The notes: generated by a model not told the origin, from the sequence alone. Counted from the stretch's first letter, positions 35,605 through 44,816 are shown. The stretch: 64,000 bases of DNA from Flavobacteriia bacterium (GCA_947446925.1 CANFHU010000007.1:54905-118904), one strand, 5' to 3'. Made by a program: numbers and translations.

Positions 35605-36486
35605 TTAAGCCCTCTCTATAATTGCTTTAATCCTTTTAAACAATTCATTAAAAAGTGTACGGTAACCTTCATCATTTGGTAAATACTTTAATGCTCTGTG
35701 ATGTGTTAAATCAGAAGGAATATCTTCAAAGTTTTGACAAATTGGAATTACTTCTTTTCCTAAAGTATGTGCAATTCCTGTTTCATACATTACATTCGGA
35801 TTTCTACCTGTAAAATCTACTATCACTATTCTTGCACAATAAATGAGATCAAAAATATCTTGAATAAAAGTAGAGTTATTCCAAATATCATCAGCTCGCA
35901 AACATTCAAAACTAATTTCAGTATGATCTGCAACTCTTTTAATTGCTGAAAAAGTATCATCAAAACTTTTATTAAAAGGCATCATTACTGAAATCAATTT
36001 AACATTCAATGGTTTTTCAGGAACTTTAAAAACGGAAGGTGAAAAGGTTATATGTTTTACAGATCCTGTATTTTTAACTGCTGTTGATATAAATTCACCA
36101 TTTAATAGAGCTACTTTAGATTGACCGTCCCAATCCGTTTGTAATATCAATCCTGAACTTTTAAGTGCTTTATTAAGATCTTCAATAGCTTTTGAATGAT
36201 CGTATTTTACATCCATTAAAAAATGATCCGGATTAATAAGATATTCAATGACTTTACATAATTCAACACTTGGAAATTTATCTGTTTCGGAAGATTTATC
36301 ATTCAACTCCAACAAAACAGATTCAACCCAAACTGCTCTGGTTGTACCATCGTGTCCATAATCTAAATCTATATCAAAAAAGAATTTGGTTAACTGTGAA
36401 GAAGTACGATATGGAAAATGATCAAATGATTCGTTTCCACAAATCATTTCTGATAATCTTCGTATAGCAGGTTTTCCTAATTTCAT
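35605..36486 (-). CDS. AbiJ-NTD3-like and TIR-like/deoxyribosyltransferase-fold defence protein
   Basis: The track's M1 is a TTG at 36501; the next Met (ATG, 36486) lies just after the hsdS stop behind AGGTGG, so it is used (293 residues). The N-terminus (IRRLSEMICGNESFDHFPYR) resembles AbiJ N-terminal domain 3 of abortive infection proteins. The C-terminal half (KLISVMMPF ... IVIVDFTGRNPNVMYETGIA ... LGKEVIPIC) has the DLTGRNPNV-E pattern of TIR-like/nucleoside 2-deoxyribosyltransferase-fold effectors. Base or NAD cleavage is possible but unproven. It sits between hsdS and hsdR. Confidence 0.7.
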   Translation of the reverse strand: MKLGKPAIRRLSEMICGNESFDHFPYRTSSQLTKFFFDIDLDYGHDGTTRAVWVESVLLELNDKSSETDKFPSVELCKVIEYLINPDHFLMDVKYDHSKAIEDLNKALKSSGLILQTDWDGQSKVALLNGEFISTAVKNTGSVKHITFSPSVFKVPEKPLNVKLISVMMPFNKSFDDTFSAIKRVADHTEISFECLRADDIWNNSTFIQDIFDLIYCARIVIVDFTGRNPNVMYETGIAHTLGKEVIPICQNFEDIPSDLTHHRALKYLPNDEGYRTLFNELFKRIKAIIERA

Positions 36487-36487
36487 A

Positions 36488-37705
36488 TTATACCACCTCA
36501 ATTTTCTCCGTTTTCAACTCCCCTTTAAATGCCTTCTCCAACAATGATTTTTTTAACTCTTCTAAATCAATCAATTTTTGCTGATAGATTGCTTCTAATC
36601 TTTTTGTTTCTTTTGAAAGGGATTCTAATTTTTTAACGATGTTATTTTGTTCTTGTATAGGAGGAACGTTAATAATCAAAGATTTGATAAATGGTAATTT
36701 TACACCTTGTACCGTTGCACCAGTTCCTTCTTCAACAATTTTATTTGCAATTGATTTAAACCATCTGAATAAAAAATCAACTGATAACTTATTTAGATTT
36801 ATAGGTACCACACCTCTTAAATCTTGATTTATTGCTGTGTCATTTTGTATTAAACAAACCCTTCCTAATCCAACTCTCGTTGCAATTACTACATTACCTT
36901 TTGGAATAATATTTGTTGAACTATTTTTAACCGCATCTAATGTTATTTTATGCTCTGTATCTGTTATTAAGTCACCTTTCATATCTCTAACAGTAGCCCA
37001 ATATATACTACCATCATAAAATTTACCGTTTGCTTTTGAGGGAGTTCCTCCACCAATAACATTACAAAGATCTCCCAATGTCTTCTCTTCCCAACCCTCA
37101 CCTTTTGAAGAAAAAATATTCTGCAAATAACTCTCAAACAATTCTTTGCTATTTTTTAAGTTTTGTTCTGCGTTAGCTTTTGCTTTATCTATTGCTTCAA
37201 ATGCAGTATCTAAAATAGAAACTATGCGTTGTTGCTCTGGAATTGAAGGAATTGAAATTTTTATCTTTTTTAATAGACTTGATTTAATACCCAAAACAGT
37301 TGCACCAGTTCCTTTATCCAAAATTTTTCTCCTTGTAGAATCAGATAATAATAAAAACTTCAAAAAAGTTGAATCAATTTTATCTTTTTGTGGTTGCATC
37401 ACAATAATTCTTTGAGCAAAAGCCACTTTGTCATATGTATCTATTTGAGCAACATTTGCAAGAGGTGCTTCAGTTGTGAATATTACATCTCCAAAGTTTG
37501 GAATACCTCTTGTCATCCAACTCTCATAATTATCTTCTGCTATAAATTCTTGCGGTTCTAATTGTAAGTAACCTAGCTTTACATTTTTAGCTGTGATTAA
37601 TCTTATACCGCTTTCCGTTTTAACTGGTGTCCTACCTCTATAATCTATTAATTTTATGTAATCCTCTAGAATACATTCTTCCCAACCTTGCTTCATATCA
37701 GTCAT
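36488..37705 (-). CDS. hsdS: Type I restriction specificity subunit (HsdS)
   Basis: The 405-residue protein has two target-recognition halves. Each starts with WEE-type text (GWEECILEDYIKL and GWEEKTLGDLCNVIGGGTPS) and ends in a coiled-coil spacer (PEQQRIVSILDTAFEAIDKA and PPIQEQNNIVKKLESLSKE). It reads the DNA target for HsdM and HsdR. The target sequence cannot be deduced. It overlaps the DUF1016 gene by 8 bp. TRD halves are the most variable region of such loci. Confidence 0.95.
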   Translation of the reverse strand: MTDMKQGWEECILEDYIKLIDYRGRTPVKTESGIRLITAKNVKLGYLQLEPQEFIAEDNYESWMTRGIPNFGDVIFTTEAPLANVAQIDTYDKVAFAQRIIVMQPQKDKIDSTFLKFLLLSDSTRRKILDKGTGATVLGIKSSLLKKIKISIPSIPEQQRIVSILDTAFEAIDKAKANAEQNLKNSKELFESYLQNIFSSKGEGWEEKTLGDLCNVIGGGTPSKANGKFYDGSIYWATVRDMKGDLITDTEHKITLDAVKNSSTNIIPKGNVVIATRVGLGRVCLIQNDTAINQDLRGVVPINLNKLSVDFLFRWFKSIANKIVEEGTGATVQGVKLPFIKSLIINVPPIQEQNNIVKKLESLSKETKRLEAIYQQKLIDLEELKKSLLEKAFKGELKTEKIEVV

Positions 37706-38843
37706 GATTTTTATCGTTTAAAATTTGTTTAAACTCGTCTGCAGTTGGCAATTTACCTAAAAACTCGTTTGGTAAATTTTTACTTAAAGTATAGTTTGCA
37801 ACTCCAATTGGTTTGTTTGCAATTCTTAGGGCATATTCTACTTCTAATTGGTCTTTATGTGGTACTAACAATATTCCAATGCTTGGTTTATCGTCGGGCT
37901 GTTTTAATTGTTCATCAATTAATTGCAAATAAAAATCAAGTTTACCCACAAATTCTGGTTCAAACTCGGTTACTTTTAACTCAACTGCAACCATACATTT
38001 TAAAATGCGGTGGTAAAAAAGTAAATCAATGTAATAATCTTTTTCGCCCAAAGAAATACGATATTGGTTTCCGATAAAGCAAAAACCATATCCCAATTCC
38101 ATCATTAGGCGTTTTACTTTTTCTACCATTGTAGATTCCAGTTGTCTTTCAGTAACTGGTTTATTGATATCGAGAAAATCAAGGCTATATACACTTTTGA
38201 TACTTTCTCGTGTTTGCTCTAACAAATGCTCTGGTAATGCCGTTGCGAAATTGTGTTGAGAAGGGTTTTCTATAAAATTTCGATAAGCATCTGCTTTAAT
38301 TTGATGTAATAAAACGGCTCTGCTGTATCTGTTTTTAATTGTGCTTTGCAAATAAAATATCCGTGCTTCGGGATCCTTTACTTTTTGAATGATTAAAATG
38401 TTGTGATACCAAGGCACTTCATAAATTAGATTTTTGATTTTTTCTAATTCTGAAGCAGCCTGCTTCACATTTGAAACAGTTTTTGAAGAAAGATCTAAAT
38501 CTGAATCAAGCTGCTTCAGATTTGATAAATGTGAAACAGCTTGTTTCACATTTGAGTATTCATCAACTATTTGCCTCATAAACCACAAATTACGAGGAGA
38601 CCAACTCACAGCATCACCAATATGATGAGGCAAATCTTTGCTCAAACGTTCAACAATTGATTTCCCCCAGCCGTATTCTTTCTGTCTTTGAATGATTAAT
38701 TCTCCAATGTTCCAATACAATTGATTTGAAATTCTTTGGACAGATTGCACAGCGTGAACACGATGGGTGTGAACCATGTTTACAATTTCAGATAAAAATT
38801 GCTGATAGATTTCAGGAGAATTATTTTTATCAAGAACCTTCAT
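37698..38843 (-). CDS. DUF1016 (YhcG) family PD-(D/E)XK nuclease
   Basis: The 381-residue protein has the DUF1016 N-terminal domain (VQSVQRISNQLYWNIGELII) and a PDDEXK nuclease (GYGFCFIGNQYRISLGEKDYYIDLLFYHRILKCMVAVELKV: Asp then Glu-x-Lys). Between them are three in-frame palindromic 10-residue units (SNVKQAVSHL, SNLKQLDSDL, SNVKQAASEL). It lies between the RhuM-like gene (4-bp overlap) and hsdS (8-bp overlap). DUF1016 genes are often found in type I loci; their role there is not settled. Confidence 0.9.
   Translation of the reverse strand: MKVLDKNNSPEIYQQFLSEIVNMVHTHRVHAVQSVQRISNQLYWNIGELIIQRQKEYGWGKSIVERLSKDLPHHIGDAVSWSPRNLWFMRQIVDEYSNVKQAVSHLSNLKQLDSDLDLSSKTVSNVKQAASELEKIKNLIYEVPWYHNILIIQKVKDPEARIFYLQSTIKNRYSRAVLLHQIKADAYRNFIENPSQHNFATALPEHLLEQTRESIKSVYSLDFLDINKPVTERQLESTMVEKVKRLMMELGYGFCFIGNQYRISLGEKDYYIDLLFYHRILKCMVAVELKVTEFEPEFVGKLDFYLQLIDEQLKQPDDKPSIGILLVPHKDQLEVEYALRIANKPIGVANYTLSKNLPNEFLGKLPTADEFKQILNDKNHD
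38446..38553 (-). repeat. Three in-frame 27-nt inverted repeats in the DUF1016 gene
   Basis: Units at 38446-38472, 38497-38523 and 38527-38553 each have 12-nt arms and a 3-nt loop. The last is perfect (AAATGTGAAACA/TGTTTCACATTT), and the others have one or two mismatches. They encode repeated decapeptides without breaking the frame. Confidence 0.85.
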
Positions 38844-39688
38844 ATCAACTCCAAAATTTCGTTCATAATAGATGCTACTGAGCTTTTCTCCATTTTAGAA
38901 AAAGCAAACCATTTCTTTCCTAAATCTTTTAAGGAAGCACCGAGGTGGTAAATGTCGTTTTCATCAATAATTAAAAACCGGTCATGGCTTTTTGGGAATA
39001 ATTTTAATTCAAAATTGCCGTATTGTTCTTGCGCTTTTTGTACATCCAATAAAAGGGTTTTACCGTGTGATTTGCATAATAAAGTTACACTTACGTTTTT
39101 CTCTTTTTTAGCCAATTGCGCAATTGTATTTTCATCGATGTAATTATCAATCAACACGATTGATTTTGTAGCCGAACGGATTATTTTCGATGTAAGTTCG
39201 TAGGCATCAAAAACCTGTCCGTCAAAAAATACACCTTGGGTAGGGATAGCGTGGGTAATGATTTTAAAATCTATTTCATTTACCTTCTGAACCAAGTGTT
39301 GCACTTCGTTTTCGAGTTTATTCATTCTATTATTTACAGAATATCCTTTTAAAAGGTAATCTTTTAAAATGTTGTTAGCCCAAATCCTAAACTGAATTCC
39401 TCGTTGGGATTTTACACGATAACCTAGAGAAATTATCATATCTAAGTTATAATGCTCCGTTTGATAAACTTTACCGTCCGATGCAGTTGTCGCAAATTTT
39501 GCGACAACTGAAATACCTGCTAACTCTTCCCTTAATACGTTTGCAATATGTTTACCAATAGTTTTTACATCCCTATCAAATAAAACAGAAATTTGTTGCC
39601 TATTGAGCCAAACAGTTTCATTTTCAACTTTAACTTCAATATGTTCAGGTAGTTTATCTAATTGATAAAGTACTATTTCATTCTTCAT
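38840..39688 (-). CDS. RhuM family protein with C-terminal PLD-like domain
   Basis: The N-terminal half is RhuM-type (ETVWLNRQQISVLFDRDVKT, YNLDMIISLGYRVKSQRGIQ, FRIWANNILKDYLLKGY), a family often encoded in type I restriction loci. After a short coiled coil, the C-terminal half (KIIRSATKSIVLIDNYIDEN, LLCKSHGK, SHDRFLIIDENDIYHLGASL) resembles a phospholipase D-like fold with H-x-R in place of the usual H-x-K. It is 282 residues and overlaps both neighbours by 4 bp. The N-terminal domain probably binds DNA; whether the PLD part cuts anything is unknown. Confidence 0.8.
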   Translation of the reverse strand: MKNEIVLYQLDKLPEHIEVKVENETVWLNRQQISVLFDRDVKTIGKHIANVLREELAGISVVAKFATTASDGKVYQTEHYNLDMIISLGYRVKSQRGIQFRIWANNILKDYLLKGYSVNNRMNKLENEVQHLVQKVNEIDFKIITHAIPTQGVFFDGQVFDAYELTSKIIRSATKSIVLIDNYIDENTIAQLAKKEKNVSVTLLCKSHGKTLLLDVQKAQEQYGNFELKLFPKSHDRFLIIDENDIYHLGASLKDLGKKWFAFSKMEKSSVASIMNEILELI

Positions 39689-41154
39689 ATCAACTCCAAA
39701 ATAGATTTTAATACTTCAGCGCTTTCTTCATCTAAACGTTGCATCTCTTCCACAATCTCATTAGGTTGTCTTAAAGCAACTTCTTCTTTTTTATTTGGGT
39801 TTTTTGCACTTAAATCGTAGGTAGCTTTATCAATAGTAGCAACATCTATTGACCAAGAGTTTTCACTTTCGGAAAATGTTTTTTGTAATTCCACAAATTC
39901 TGCTAAATCCTTTTCATTCAAGGCATTTGTTTTTCCTAAATTTCTATCCAAGTTTAATTGATAGAACCATACTTTACGAGTTGGAGCTCCTTTCTCAAAG
40001 AAAAGTACAACCGTTTTTACACCTGCACCTGTGAATGTACCACCTGGTAAATCCAATACCGTATGTAAATTACAATCTTCCAATAAGAGTTTACGCAAAC
40101 TAATAGAAGCATTATCTGTATTGGAAAGGAAAGTGTTTTTGATTACTACCCCTGCTTTACCACCTGCTTTCAATATTTTTACAAAATGTTGCATAAACAA
40201 GGAAGCTGTTTCTCCTGTCTTGATTGGGAAGTTTTGTTGTACTTCAACTCGTTCTTTCCCACCAAATGGAGGATTGGCTAATATAACATCATAGCGGTCT
40301 TTCTCTTGAATATCCGCAATGTTTTCAGCTAATGTGTTTGTATGGATAATGTTTGGAGCTTCAACACCGTGAAGAATCATATTCATTGTAGCAATGATGT
40401 AGGCTAATGATTTCTTTTCCTTACCGTAAAACGTTTTCTTTTGTAAAGTTTCAATGTCTTTGGTAGTCAATTCTTTACTATTACGTAAATAATCAAATGC
40501 TTCTACCAAGAATCCTGCAGAACCAACAGCACCATCATAAATACGATCTCCGATTTTAGGGTGAACCACCTTGATAATGGTTTTAATCAATGGACGAGGA
40601 GTATAATATTCACCTCCATTACGTCCGGCATTACCCATATTTTTAATCTTGTCTTCATACAAGTGACTCATTTCGTGCTTTTCTGCATGGGTTCTGAAAC
40701 GCAGTGTATCAATTAAATTGATTACTTCACGCAAATTATAACCACTTTGAATTCTGTTTTTTAATTCAGAAAAGATTTCACCAATTTTATATTCTAACGT
40801 ATCTGCACTCGTTGCTTCTGTTTTGAATTTCTTCAAATAAGGAAACAATTGAATGTTTACGAAATCTGCTAAATCATCCCCTGACAATGCGTTATGATCC
40901 ATTTCGACTCCGCTCAATGTACCACTTTTTTTGATTTTAGGCGCAGCCCATACATTCCATTGAAATTCTGGAGCAATGATTGGTGTATATTCTTTACCTG
41001 TAAGTTCGGCAGCTGTTGCTTTATCTTGTTCTAAATCATCTAAATACTTTAGGAATAAAACCCAAGAGGTTTGCTCTACATAGTCTAATTCACTCCCACA
41101 TCCTGCATCTTTGTGCAAAATATCATCAATATTCTTAAATGTTTGTTCGAACAT
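39685..41154 (-). CDS. hsdM: Type I restriction DNA methyltransferase subunit (HsdM)
   Basis: The 489-residue N6-adenine methyltransferase has the N-terminal HsdM domain (EQTSWVLFLKYLDDLEQDKA), the SAM-binding motif IYDGAVGSAGFLVEAF and the catalytic NPPFGG. It modifies the target chosen by HsdS and is the first gene of the operon. A 17-base match to the dispersed TTGAGCGGAGTCGAAAT repeat lies inside the coding region (40901-40917) and encodes an SGVE stretch. The gene is otherwise intact, with a possible operator just upstream. Confidence 0.96.
   Translation of the reverse strand: MFEQTFKNIDDILHKDAGCGSELDYVEQTSWVLFLKYLDDLEQDKATAAELTGKEYTPIIAPEFQWNVWAAPKIKKSGTLSGVEMDHNALSGDDLADFVNIQLFPYLKKFKTEATSADTLEYKIGEIFSELKNRIQSGYNLREVINLIDTLRFRTHAEKHEMSHLYEDKIKNMGNAGRNGGEYYTPRPLIKTIIKVVHPKIGDRIYDGAVGSAGFLVEAFDYLRNSKELTTKDIETLQKKTFYGKEKKSLAYIIATMNMILHGVEAPNIIHTNTLAENIADIQEKDRYDVILANPPFGGKERVEVQQNFPIKTGETASLFMQHFVKILKAGGKAGVVIKNTFLSNTDNASISLRKLLLEDCNLHTVLDLPGGTFTGAGVKTVVLFFEKGAPTRKVWFYQLNLDRNLGKTNALNEKDLAEFVELQKTFSESENSWSIDVATIDKATYDLSAKNPNKKEEVALRQPNEIVEEMQRLDEESAEVLKSILELI
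40901..40917 (-). repeat. Dispersed-repeat match inside hsdM
   Basis: TTGAGCGGAGTCGAAAT (minus strand) is identical over 17 bases to 54074-54090 in the intergenic repeat before the beta-propeller gene. In hsdM it is read in frame. Confidence 0.6.
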
Positions 41155-41583
41155 ATGGTATTGTTTAGTGTTTAAAATGTGATTTACAATCTTTTAATCT
41201 ACAATGAGTTACTATCATCAATATAGCAAAGATTGAAACACCTTTTGAAAAGGTGAATATAAGAAAATATATGAAAAGGGGTGGATTTTAATTGATGGTT
41301 TTTTGTGTGCTAGGGCACCTTTCCTAACCTTAATTAAAGAAATCTTAAAATAATAAATGTCTTAATTAAAAAAGAATCAACCGTTGAAAAATTGATTGTA
41401 AATTATATAGAAAAAATGCAACTTTTTTTTTATTACATAGCCTACCTACCCTACCCCAGAGCCTCCTTCAACACCTTCGCCAAGAGGAAGAGTTGCGCGC
41501 TAATTTATAGGTAATTCGTTTGTTCTTTTGGCGTTTTTTGAGTACATTTAGTACATTAGGCAGTAATCAAACTAAACTTCGTC
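41155..41583. promoter_or_regulatory. 429-bp divergent promoter region between hsdM and the AraC gene
   Basis: A 17-bp palindrome CACCTTTTGAAAAGGTG lies at 41239-41255, next to AATCTTTG on the minus strand (41228-41235), which resembles a -7 box for hsdM. The palindrome would fall between -33 and -7 and could be an operator. On the AraC side TTTTGGCGTT and TACATTTAG (about 41529 and 41553) form a weak promoter. No ORF is seen. Confidence 0.45.
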
Positions 41584-42510
41584 ATGGCAAAAAATTCCAA
41601 CAAACCAGCCCTCCCACAATTAACGAAGGTAAATTCTCTTAAAACCTTGGTGGAAAATCGTACGATCTACAATTTAGAACATTGTGAACTAAACCTCTTT
41701 GAAACCTACCAACAAGCAGATATGGTTTCCTTGAAATTTAATGATTTGGTAGTTACGAGTATGTTGCGCGGAAAAAAAATCATGCACCTCTTCGACCAGG
41801 AAGGTTTTGAATATGTCCCAGGACAATCGGTATTGGTTCCTTCCCAAGTTGAAATGAAAATTGATTTTCCGGAAGCCGAACTCAATAATCCTACCCAATG
41901 TTTAGCACTGGCTATCGACAATAAAAAAATCATGCAGACACTCGAATTCCTGAACGAAAAATACCCAAAAGAAGGCGTCAACAACTTCTGGACACTGGAT
42001 GAACGCAATTTCTTTTTCTATAATAATCCAGAATTATCTCAAACAATTAACAAACTCATCACGATATGTCAAAGTTCTAACCTTACCAAAGACGTTCTTG
42101 CGGATTTAGCGCTCCAAGAATTAATTGTGCAAATTTCACAAAGCCAGAATGTAACAGCAATAAACAATAACCGTACGATGGAACAAAATTCCTACCTCAC
42201 CGAAATTTTAGCGTACATCCAAGCAAACCTAACCGCGAAAATCAACCTACAAGACATCGCCAACAAAGTAGGACTTAGCACCACTTCTTTTTATCGCTTG
42301 TTTAAACGAGAATTAGGAATGAGTCCTTTGGAATATATCATGTTAGAACGTATCAAACTTGCCAAACAACTTCTCAAAGACCAAAACGCTTACATCAAAA
42401 ATGTATGTTACGAAACTGGTTTTGAAGATAGTAACTATTTTATTCGCGCATTTAAATTACATGAAGGTATAACGCCGAAACAATACCAATTATTGAATAG
42501 AGGGGCGTGA
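41584..42510 (+). CDS. AraC family transcriptional regulator
   Basis: The 308-residue protein has an N-terminal ligand/dimerisation domain (about 1-190, AraC_N type) and a C-terminal double helix-turn-helix (INLQDIANKVGLSTTSFYRL, then NVCYETGFEDSNYFIRAFKL, ending GITPKQY). It lies near the DUF779 and aldehyde dehydrogenase genes; AraC regulators of this type often control such aldehyde-oxidising units, so it probably regulates them. Its effector is unknown. Its stop codon is already inside the following tandem repeat. Confidence 0.9.
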   Translation: MAKNSNKPALPQLTKVNSLKTLVENRTIYNLEHCELNLFETYQQADMVSLKFNDLVVTSMLRGKKIMHLFDQEGFEYVPGQSVLVPSQVEMKIDFPEAELNNPTQCLALAIDNKKIMQTLEFLNEKYPKEGVNNFWTLDERNFFFYNNPELSQTINKLITICQSSNLTKDVLADLALQELIVQISQSQNVTAINNNRTMEQNSYLTEILAYIQANLTAKINLQDIANKVGLSTTSFYRLFKRELGMSPLEYIMLERIKLAKQLLKDQNAYIKNVCYETGFEDSNYFIRAFKLHEGITPKQYQLLNRGA

Positions 42511-42653
42511 CGGGAGTGACGGAAGTGAGGAGTGACGGAAGTGAGGAGTGACGGAAGTGAGGAGTGACGGAAGTGAGGAGTGACGGAAGTGACGGGAGTG
42601 ATGAGTGACGAAAGTGAAGAGTGACGGAAGTGAAGAGAGACGGAAGTGACGAA
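42507..42653. repeat. 16-bp tandem repeat after the AraC gene
   Basis: GTGACGGAAGTGAGGA is repeated about five times and then decays into related units up to 42653. A minus-strand ORF in the track (42490-42690) is only this repeat read as protein. The two convergent genes lie on either side. Confidence 0.85.
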
Positions 42654-42679
42654 AAAAGAGAAGATTGAAAACTACAGTA

Positions 42680-43057
42680 TTATTCACCATATTTTAGTGC
42701 GTGAAGATGTTCCAATTCTTCAGGGGTAAACATACGAGAATGAACTATAAATCGATATCCCATTGGGATTTCTAAGGAAAAACTCGAACCTCGACCAACC
42801 GTAATATCTATGGTGAGTTCGGTATATTGCCAATATTCAAATTGGTCTTTTGCCATCCAAAATTCACAGCCTGCAATTTCTCCCAGACAGACATCACTAG
42901 CACCAATGATAAAATCTCCTTTTTCAAAACACATCGGTTGTGAACCATCACAACATCCACCGCTTTGATGAAATAAGAGTTCGCCAAATTGTTGTTTCAA
43001 CGTTTCTACCAACGCACGTGCTGCATCGGTCATCTGAATTCTTGCTACTGTTTTCAT
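42680..43057 (-). CDS. DUF779 family protein
   Basis: The track starts at 43087, but that ATG lies inside the terminator hairpin of the upstream gene, so the ATG at 43057 (MKTVARIQMTD) is preferred, with 43069 as an alternative. The 125-residue protein carries the DUF779 signature FHQSGGCCDGSQPMCFEKGD with the Cys-Cys pair and GSQPMC, and DVCLGEIAGCEFWM. DUF779 genes are typically adjacent to acetaldehyde/ethanol-oxidising dehydrogenases, as here. Metal binding by the Cys residues is inference. Confidence 0.88.
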   Translation of the reverse strand: MKTVARIQMTDAARALVETLKQQFGELLFHQSGGCCDGSQPMCFEKGDFIIGASDVCLGEIAGCEFWMAKDQFEYWQYTELTIDITVGRGSSFSLEIPMGYRFIVHSRMFTPEELEHLHALKYGE

Positions 43058-43071
43058 GGCGTAATTCATTA

Positions 43072-43097
43072 AAAACCCCTCGACCATAGCCGAGGGG
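43072..43097 (-). terminator. Terminator of the aldehyde dehydrogenase gene
   Basis: CCCCTCG and CGAGGGG pair around a 9-base loop, with TTTTT after it on the minus strand. The next gene (DUF779) may be reached by readthrough. Confidence 0.75.
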
Positions 43098-43110
43098 AAT
43101 GATTAATTTA

Positions 43111-44610
43111 TCAAAAGAAACCTAATTTGTTTTTGCTGTAAGAAATCAACATGTTTTTCGTTTGACGGTAATAACCCAACATCATTTTGTGGTTTTCACG
43201 ACCAAATCCAGATTTTTTGTAGCCTCCAAATGGTGCGTGTGCTGGATAAGCATGGTAACAATTTACCCATACCCTACCCGCTTGAATCGCTCTTGGTACT
43301 TGGTATAATTCGTGTGCGTCGCGGGTCCAAACTCCTGCACCTAATCCATACATGGTATCATTCGCAATTTCAATCGCTTCTTCAGTAGTTTTAAACGTAG
43401 TCACACATACCACAGGACCAAAAATCTCTTCTTGGAAAATGCGCATTTTGTTGTGTCCTTTAAATAGTGTTGGTTGAATGTAATATCCACCTTCCAATTC
43501 ACCATCTAATTTTTTTACATCTCCACCGCAAAGTAATTCAGCACCTTCTTCTCTGCCTAATTTCAAATACGATTGAATTTTTTCATATTGATCATTCGAT
43601 GCTTGCGCTCCCATCATTGTGTTTGGATCCAAAGGATTTCCCATCACAATTGCATTGGTGCGTTCGATCACACGGGACATAAATTTGTCGTAAATACTTT
43701 CATGTACTAAGATACGCGAAGGACAAGTACAAACTTCACCTTGGTTTACCGCAAATAATACTGCACCTTCAATCGCTTTATCGAAGAATTCATCGTCTGC
43801 ATCCGCTATGGATGGGAAGAAAATATTCGGGGATTTACCACCTAGTTCCATGGTCACCGGAATTAAATTTTCCGATGCATATTGCATTATCAAACGACCA
43901 GTAGTAGTTTCTCCCGTAAAGGAAACTTTCGCAATACGCGGAGATTGCGCCAATGGTTTTCCTGCTTCAGGACCAAATCCTGTCACCACATTTATCACCC
44001 CTGCAGGCAATACATCTTGGATCAATTCCATAAAACACATGATGGAAGTTGGTGTTTGTTCCGCAGGTTTAACTACTGCACAACATCCAGCAGCCAAGGC
44101 AGGTGCTATTTTCCATATCGCCATTAACAGCGGGAAATTCCATGGAATAATTTGCCCAACAACACCTAATGGTTCATGCAAAACGATACTTACTGTGGTT
44201 TCATCGTGCTCTGAAATAGAACCTTCTTCTGCACGAATCACGCCTGCAAAATAACGTAAATGGTCGATACACAAAGGCAAATCCACGTTGATTGTTTCAC
44301 GAATAGGCTTGCCATTATCAATCGTTTCCACCGTTGCCAAATAAGTTAAATTGGCCTCCATGATGTCTGCAATTTTATGCATAATCCCTGCACGGTATGC
44401 AGCGGATGTTTTGCTCCACGTTTTAAATGCTTCATGTGCAGCATCTAACGCTAATTCAATATCTTCTTTACCCGAACGAGCGGCTGTTGTAAATACTTTA
44501 CCATCAATTGGACTTGTATTCTCAAAATAAACCCCATTTACAGGAGCAACAAATTTACCTCCGATAAAATTATCATATTGAGCTTTGAAAGTTGGTCTAA
44601 CGTGTGTCAT
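43111..44610 (-). CDS. NAD-dependent aldehyde dehydrogenase (ExaC/AldB-like)
   Basis: The start at 44694 is replaced by 44610 ([19 protein letters not shown]), where family homology begins; this gives 499 residues. The fold is complete: [20 protein letters not shown], the catalytic base Glu in [12 protein letters not shown] and the nucleophile Cys in [11 protein letters not shown] (one of two Cys), followed by [10 protein letters not shown]. The C-terminus [20 protein letters not shown] is typical of ethanol/acetaldehyde-oxidising aldehyde dehydrogenases. It oxidises an aldehyde with NAD(P)+ and pairs with DUF779 and the AraC gene. Confidence 0.93.
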   Translation of the reverse strand: MTHVRPTFKAQYDNFIGGKFVAPVNGVYFENTSPIDGKVFTTAARSGKEDIELALDAAHEAFKTWSKTSAAYRAGIMHKIADIMEANLTYLATVETIDNGKPIRETINVDLPLCIDHLRYFAGVIRAEEGSISEHDETTVSIVLHEPLGVVGQIIPWNFPLLMAIWKIAPALAAGCCAVVKPAEQTPTSIMCFMELIQDVLPAGVINVVTGFGPEAGKPLAQSPRIAKVSFTGETTTGRLIMQYASENLIPVTMELGGKSPNIFFPSIADADDEFFDKAIEGAVLFAVNQGEVCTCPSRILVHESIYDKFMSRVIERTNAIVMGNPLDPNTMMGAQASNDQYEKIQSYLKLGREEGAELLCGGDVKKLDGELEGGYYIQPTLFKGHNKMRIFQEEIFGPVVCVTTFKTTEEAIEIANDTMYGLGAGVWTRDAHELYQVPRAIQAGRVWVNCYHAYPAHAPFGGYKKSGFGRENHKMMLGYYRQTKNMLISYSKNKLGFF

Positions 44611-44816
44611 GACTTTAGGTTTTAATAGGTTTATACTGCAATAATACCGAACGAAATTCCAAACGAATAGCACAATCGTGTCAGATGATAGCACAAAATG
44701 AGCGACGAGTTTAGAGAGAAGAGTGACGAAAGCTAAATATTTTATAAGGGACGAGCGATTGAAGAAATAGTAAAAGAGAAGCGAGAAGTCGATAAATAAA
44801 ACGTGTGATTTTTTCG

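Noticed and set aside
42490-42690. 66-aa minus-strand ORF (FRHSSLPSLLTSVT...)
   Set aside because: It is a translation of the 16-bp tandem repeat.
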